Below, piece after piece: positions 5,614-8,419 of a stretch of DNA of 8,419 nt. The notes under the pieces are model-generated. The model saw only the letters and a list, made by a program, of their open reading frames with translations, was not told the DNA's origin and made no database searches. This stretch comes from JAQYVZ01 sp035269105 (GTDB lineage: Bacteria; Desulfobacterota; Desulfuromonadia; Desulfuromonadales; BM103): assembly GCA_035269105.1 (NCBI GenBank), contig DATFJP010000169.1, forward strand, positions 1 through 8,419. The letters are read 5' to 3'. Position 1 is the stretch's first letter; every line of letters begins with the position of its first letter. The position numbers and the translations under genes were made by a program.

Positions 5614-5726
5614 TTAACGCAGAGCCGCAGAGGTGCAGAGAAACCCCTGGTAAGAGTCTGAAGACGAAAAGAATTCGTGATTACAGGAAATCTTTCCCTC
5701 TTTGCGTCTCGGCGCCTTTGCGTTAA
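5614..5726. repeat. Inverted element with GCAGAG-type 8-bp repeat arms
   Basis: The left arm starts TTAACGC (5614-5620) and carries three octamers from 5619: GCAGAGCC, GCAGAGGT, GCAGAGAA. The right arm (about 5695-5726) is its imperfect reverse complement: TTTGCGTC, TCGGCGCC, TTTGCGTT, then AA. The first eight bases, TTAACGCA, match exactly at both ends. About 50 nt of unrelated sequence lies between the arms. The RNA could fold as a long imperfect hairpin. It fills most of the iscU-mnmA spacer, and its right end lies 44 nt before the mnmA ATG. I recall similar GCAGAG repeats in other environmental bacteria but cannot verify this here. Confidence 0.8.
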
Positions 5727-5770
5727 GCATTGACAGGGGAAGGGTCACAACTCCGGATGAAGAAAAACCT

Positions 5771-6955
5771 ATGTTGATTGAACCCGGTACAAGAGTCGTG
5801 GTCGCCATGAGCGGCGGGGTCGATTCCTCGGTGACCGCGGCCCTGTTGCAGGAAAATGGCTGCGAGGTCATCGGCCTGACCATGCAGATCTGGGATTATT
5901 CCCAGTTCACCGGCGAGCATGGCGAAGCCTTCGGCACCTGCTGCTCCCTGGACGATGTCCACGACGCCCGCCGGGTTGCCGAGGGCCTCGGCATTCCCTT
6001 TTATGTGGTCAATTTCGAGAAAGAATTCCAGGACAAGGTCATCGACCGTTTCTGCCGGGATTACTTCAGCGGCCGGACACCCAACCCCTGCGTGCTGTGC
6101 AATCAGGTTCTGAAATTCGAGACTCTTTTGCGCCGCGCCCGGGAACTCGAGGCGGACTATCTGGCAACCGGACATTATGCACGCATTCTTCGTCACGAAG
6201 ACCGCTATTCCCTGCACAAAGGCCGGGATGCGGACAAGGACCAGAGCTACTTCCTGTTTACCCTGACCCAGGAGCAGATGAATTCCGTCCGCTTTCCGCT
6301 GGGCGGGATGACCAAGGAAGAGGTGCGGGAACATGCCTTGCGGCTTGGCTTGCGGGTTGCCGAAAAGGCGGAAAGTCAGGATATCTGTTTCGTACCCGAC
6401 GGCGACTATGTCCGCTTCCTCGAAGAGCAGTGCGGAGCCGGCCGGATGAACGGCGAGATCATGCATGTCTCCGGCGAGATCCTCGGCCGACACGCCGGAA
6501 CGTATCGTTATACCATCGGTCAGCGGCGGGGCCTCGGTCTCAGCTGGCCCGAGCCGCTCTACGTGATTGCCATCGATGCGGAAACCCGCCGCGTCTACGT
6601 AGGCGAAAAGCCATACCTGGACACCCCGGCCTGCCGGGTCACCGATCTGAACTGGCTGGTTCCGCCGCCATCGGCAGCGTTCCGGACGGCATGCCGCATC
6701 CGTTACCGTCACCAGGAGGTGCCGGCCACGGTTCTCCCCTGCCAGGAGGGTGTCGAGGTCCAATTCGACACCCCGCAGCGGGGGGTCACCCCCGGACAGG
6801 CCGCGGTTTTCTACGACGGCGATCGCGTGCTGGGCGGCGGGTGGATTGAGAAACGGCAACGCGGGACGCTGGGCGCGGAACGCGAAAAAAAACAAGCCAA
6901 CAAGATTCCCGCCGCAGATCTGAACTGGATCGCGGGGGGTAACGACAGACTGCCA
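5771..6955 (+). CDS. mnmA: tRNA-uridine 2-sulfurtransferase with repeat-encoded C-terminal tail
   Basis: Activates C2 of U34 in tRNA-Lys, -Glu and -Gln with ATP and replaces the oxygen with sulfur ultimately supplied by IscS. The 395-residue protein (stop TGA 6956-6958) has the ATP-pyrophosphatase P-loop AMSGGVDSS (12-20), NPCVLCN with the likely nucleophile C110, ATGHYARI (132-139), DKDQSYFL, and SQDICFVP with the second catalytic cysteine C206. The beta-barrel C-terminal region ends at GGGWIEK (361). Residues 362-395 exceed the usual family end and are encoded by the repeat arm at 6859-6888 and the sequence after it. ATG 5771 is chosen because MLIEPGTRVVVAMSGG is the usual start. The open frame upstream runs only through repeat sequence. 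The Shine-Dalgarno sequence is weak (GGATGAAG). It overlaps mtaB by ATGA. Confidence 0.93.
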
Positions 6956-7013
6956 TGACCTCAGAAAAACCCAAAGATTTTCGCGTCCAGCGTCCCGCGT
7001 CCTGCGTCCCTGA
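6859..7013. repeat. Inverted element with GTCCNGC-type 7-bp repeat arms, spanning the mnmA/mtaB junction
   Basis: The left arm (6859-6888) contains heptamers GGGACGC, TGGGCGC, GGAACGC and ends CGCGAAAA. The right arm (6978-7013) begins TTTTCGCG and contains GTCCAGC, GTCCCGC, GTCCTGC, GTCCCTG. ACGCGGGACGCTGG (6859-6872) is the exact reverse complement of 6987-7000, and CGCGAAAA (6881-6888) of 6978-6985. About 89 nt lie between the arms, including the mnmA stop and the mtaB start. The left arm is translated in MnmA and the right arm in MtaB. Confidence 0.85.
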
Positions 7014-8331
7014 TTTCCCCACAGTTTCCTTCGCCACGCTGGGCTGTAAGACCAATCAGTTCGAATCGGCGGCCATGCAGGAGCAGCTGACCCGCGCCGG
7101 ATATCCGGTGGTCTCCTTTGCGGAAGGCGCCGACCTGGTGGTGATCAATACCTGTACCGTGACCGCCGCCACCGACGCCCAGTCGCGCAGCCTGGTCCGT
7201 CGGGCCCGGCGGCTCAAACCGGATTGCCGGGTGATCGTCACCGGCTGTTATGCGCAGGTTGATCCGCAGACCTTCGCCGCCATGCCGGGGGTCGGGCTGG
7301 TGGTCGGCAACGAAGAAAAGAAGAAGCTTCTGGAGTACCTTGAAGAGGAGGTGAACGGTTCCCGGGTGGCGGTTGCCGACGTCCGGCTGGCCGAAACGGC
7401 CTGCCTGCCGCTTCTGACCGGCTTCGGCGAACGCAGCCGCGCTTTCGTGCAGATCCAGAACGGCTGTGATGCTTTCTGCAGCTATTGCATCATTCCTTAT
7501 GCGCGCGGCAGCAGCCGCTCCGCAACGCCCGATGAGGTTGTCCGGCAGGTGCAGCGTCTGGTCGAGGCGGGTTACCCGGAGGTGGTGCTGACCGGCATCC
7601 ATATCGGCGGCTACGGCAATGACCTGAGCCCGGCGACCAGCCTGCTCGACCTGGTCCGGCGCATCGAAGGGGAAACCGCGCTGCAGAGGCTGCGGCTCGG
7701 TTCGGTCGAACCGACCGAAATCCCCGCAGCTCTGCTCGAGGTCGTGGCCGCATCGGCCATTCTCTGCCCGCATTTCCATATCCCTTTACAGTCGGGAGAT
7801 GATGCTGTTTTGCAGCGCATGGGGCGCGATTATGACCGCAGGTTCTTCGGCGACTTGATCCGGCGCATTCATGAGCGGGTCCCGGATGCCGCCATCGGCC
7901 TCGATGTCATCACCGGCTTTCCCGGCGAAACCGGGCAGGCGTTCGCAAACACCTTAACCCTGATCGAGGAACTGCCGGTCAGCCACCTGCACGTCTTTCC
8001 CTTCAGTCGCCGACCCGGCACCCCGGCCGCGACCATGCCGGACCAGGTTCCGGGCGACGTCAGCAAGGCGCGCGCCGCCCGGTTGCGGCAACTCGGCACG
8101 GCGAAACAGCGCCGCTTCGCCGAAAAGTTCGTCGGCAGAACTCTCGATGTGGTGGTTGAAGGCGGCGGTTCCGGCGGCCATCTCAAGGGGATGTCGCGCC
8201 ATTATCTCGAGGTGGTTTTCGACGGTCCTGCCGACCTGGCCGGGACTTGCCGGGATGTCCGGATCGACGGCTGGTCCGATGGCAGGCTGGTCGGGACCGA
8301 TGGTTTGGCGGGTGATGCCGAGCATTGCTGA
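6955..8331 (+). CDS. mtaB: tRNA t6A37 methylthiotransferase, radical SAM (MtaB)
   Basis: Radical SAM enzyme that adds a methylthio group to N6-threonylcarbamoyladenosine at tRNA position 37, giving ms2t6A. The 458-residue protein has the UPF0004 domain with auxiliary-cluster cysteines C31 (TLGCKTNQFES), C67 (NTCTVT) and C98 (TGCYAQ). The radical SAM CxxxCxxC is at C171, C175, C178 (NGCDAFCSYC), followed by PYARGSSRS. GSVEPTEIP, HFHIPLQSGDDAVLQRMGR and DVITGFPGET (317-326) come next, then a TRAM-like RNA-binding end (about 393-458). The order and motifs favour MtaB over MiaB or RimO. ATG 6955 is the only ATG, GTG or TTG before the conserved TLGC, so the first ~22 residues, which include the repeat-encoded stretch FRVQRPASCVPD, should be translated. 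It overlaps the mnmA stop by four bases. Confidence 0.93.
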   Translation: MTSEKPKDFRVQRPASCVPDFPTVSFATLGCKTNQFESAAMQEQLTRAGYPVVSFAEGADLVVINTCTVTAATDAQSRSLVRRARRLKPDCRVIVTGCYAQVDPQTFAAMPGVGLVVGNEEKKKLLEYLEEEVNGSRVAVADVRLAETACLPLLTGFGERSRAFVQIQNGCDAFCSYCIIPYARGSSRSATPDEVVRQVQRLVEAGYPEVVLTGIHIGGYGNDLSPATSLLDLVRRIEGETALQRLRLGSVEPTEIPAALLEVVAASAILCPHFHIPLQSGDDAVLQRMGRDYDRRFFGDLIRRIHERVPDAAIGLDVITGFPGETGQAFANTLTLIEELPVSHLHVFPFSRRPGTPAATMPDQVPGDVSKARAARLRQLGTAKQRRFAEKFVGRTLDVVVEGGGSGGHLKGMSRHYLEVVFDGPADLAGTCRDVRIDGWSDGRLVGTDGLAGDAEHC

Positions 8332-8360
8332 AAAAATATTTGAGGGCATCAAAAAAATGA

Positions 8361-8419
8361 ATAACCCCTGCCGGCCTGATAACCCCTGCCGCCTAATAAC
8401 CCCTCCCGGCCTCCCCTTT
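8361..8419. repeat. Direct repeat of about 18 bp, three copies, running off the window
   Basis: Units begin ATAACCCCTGCCGGCC at 8361, ATAACCCCTGCCGCC at 8379 and ATAACCCCTCCCGGCC at 8396, with periods of 18 and 17 bp. The sequence is C-rich on the plus strand. The array starts 30 nt after the mtaB stop, and its right end is not visible. A TAATAACCCC-rich stretch contains stop codons and no gene. Confidence 0.75.

Noticed and set aside
5730..5735. TTGACA as the -35 of an mnmA promoter
   Set aside because: No acceptable -10 hexamer lies 15-19 nt downstream (CCGGAT region).
8314..8350. GATGCC/GGCATC hairpin at the end of mtaB as a terminator
   Set aside because: Six pairs with a 25-nt loop, starting inside the coding region and followed by an A-run. 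The wrong polarity for plus-strand termination, and on the minus strand the T-run would precede the stem.

Overview
The window looks like a chromosomal segment of a GC-rich bacterium. The gene order cysE-iscR-iscS-iscU-mnmA-mtaB, a NifS-like cysteine desulfurase, a stand-alone NifU-N-like scaffold and a class I iron-sulfur fumarase all fit the Desulfuromonadales/Geobacter group of Desulfobacterota. That assignment is recalled from family resemblance and was not searched. Every full gene encodes a recognisable housekeeping protein. I see no phage, transposase, defence, tRNA, rRNA or CRISPR feature.

Layout. (1) Positions 1-622, minus strand: the first 207 codons of a class I fumarate hydratase, cut by the left edge, with its promoter at 690-725. 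(2) Positions 623-854: a divergent spacer holding two back-to-back arrays of 7-bp repeats. (3) Positions 890-2398: ilvA, biosynthetic threonine deaminase, probably transcribed as a leaderless mRNA. (4) Positions 2399-2607: a spacer with a possible metallophosphoesterase gene remnant, a good candidate IscR/Rrf2 operator over a TTGACA -35 box, and a leader hairpin. (5) Positions 2608-5492: the operon cysE-iscR-iscS-iscU, with a strong hairpin between iscR and iscS and an intrinsic terminator after iscU. (6) Positions 5614-5726: an inverted pair of 8-bp-repeat arms. (7) Positions 5771-8331: mnmA and mtaB, overlapping by 4 nt and joined by a second inverted pair of 7-bp-repeat arms that is translated in both proteins. 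(8) Positions 8361-8419: about three copies of an 18-bp repeat running off the right edge.

How the genes work together. CysE makes O-acetylserine for cysteine synthesis. IscS takes sulfur from cysteine and passes it to IscU for Fe-S assembly and, by inference, to MnmA for 2-thiouridine at tRNA position 34. MtaB needs two [4Fe-4S] clusters to methylthiolate t6A37 in tRNA. IscR probably senses Fe-S status and represses the cysE promoter. The segment therefore runs from cysteine supply through cluster assembly to sulfur modification of tRNA. The neighbouring class I fumarase also needs an Fe-S cluster.

The least ordinary content is in the spacers. Several families of 7-, 8- and roughly 18-bp tandem repeats lie at four gene boundaries within 8.4 kb. 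One of them has become part of two essential-looking tRNA-modification proteins.
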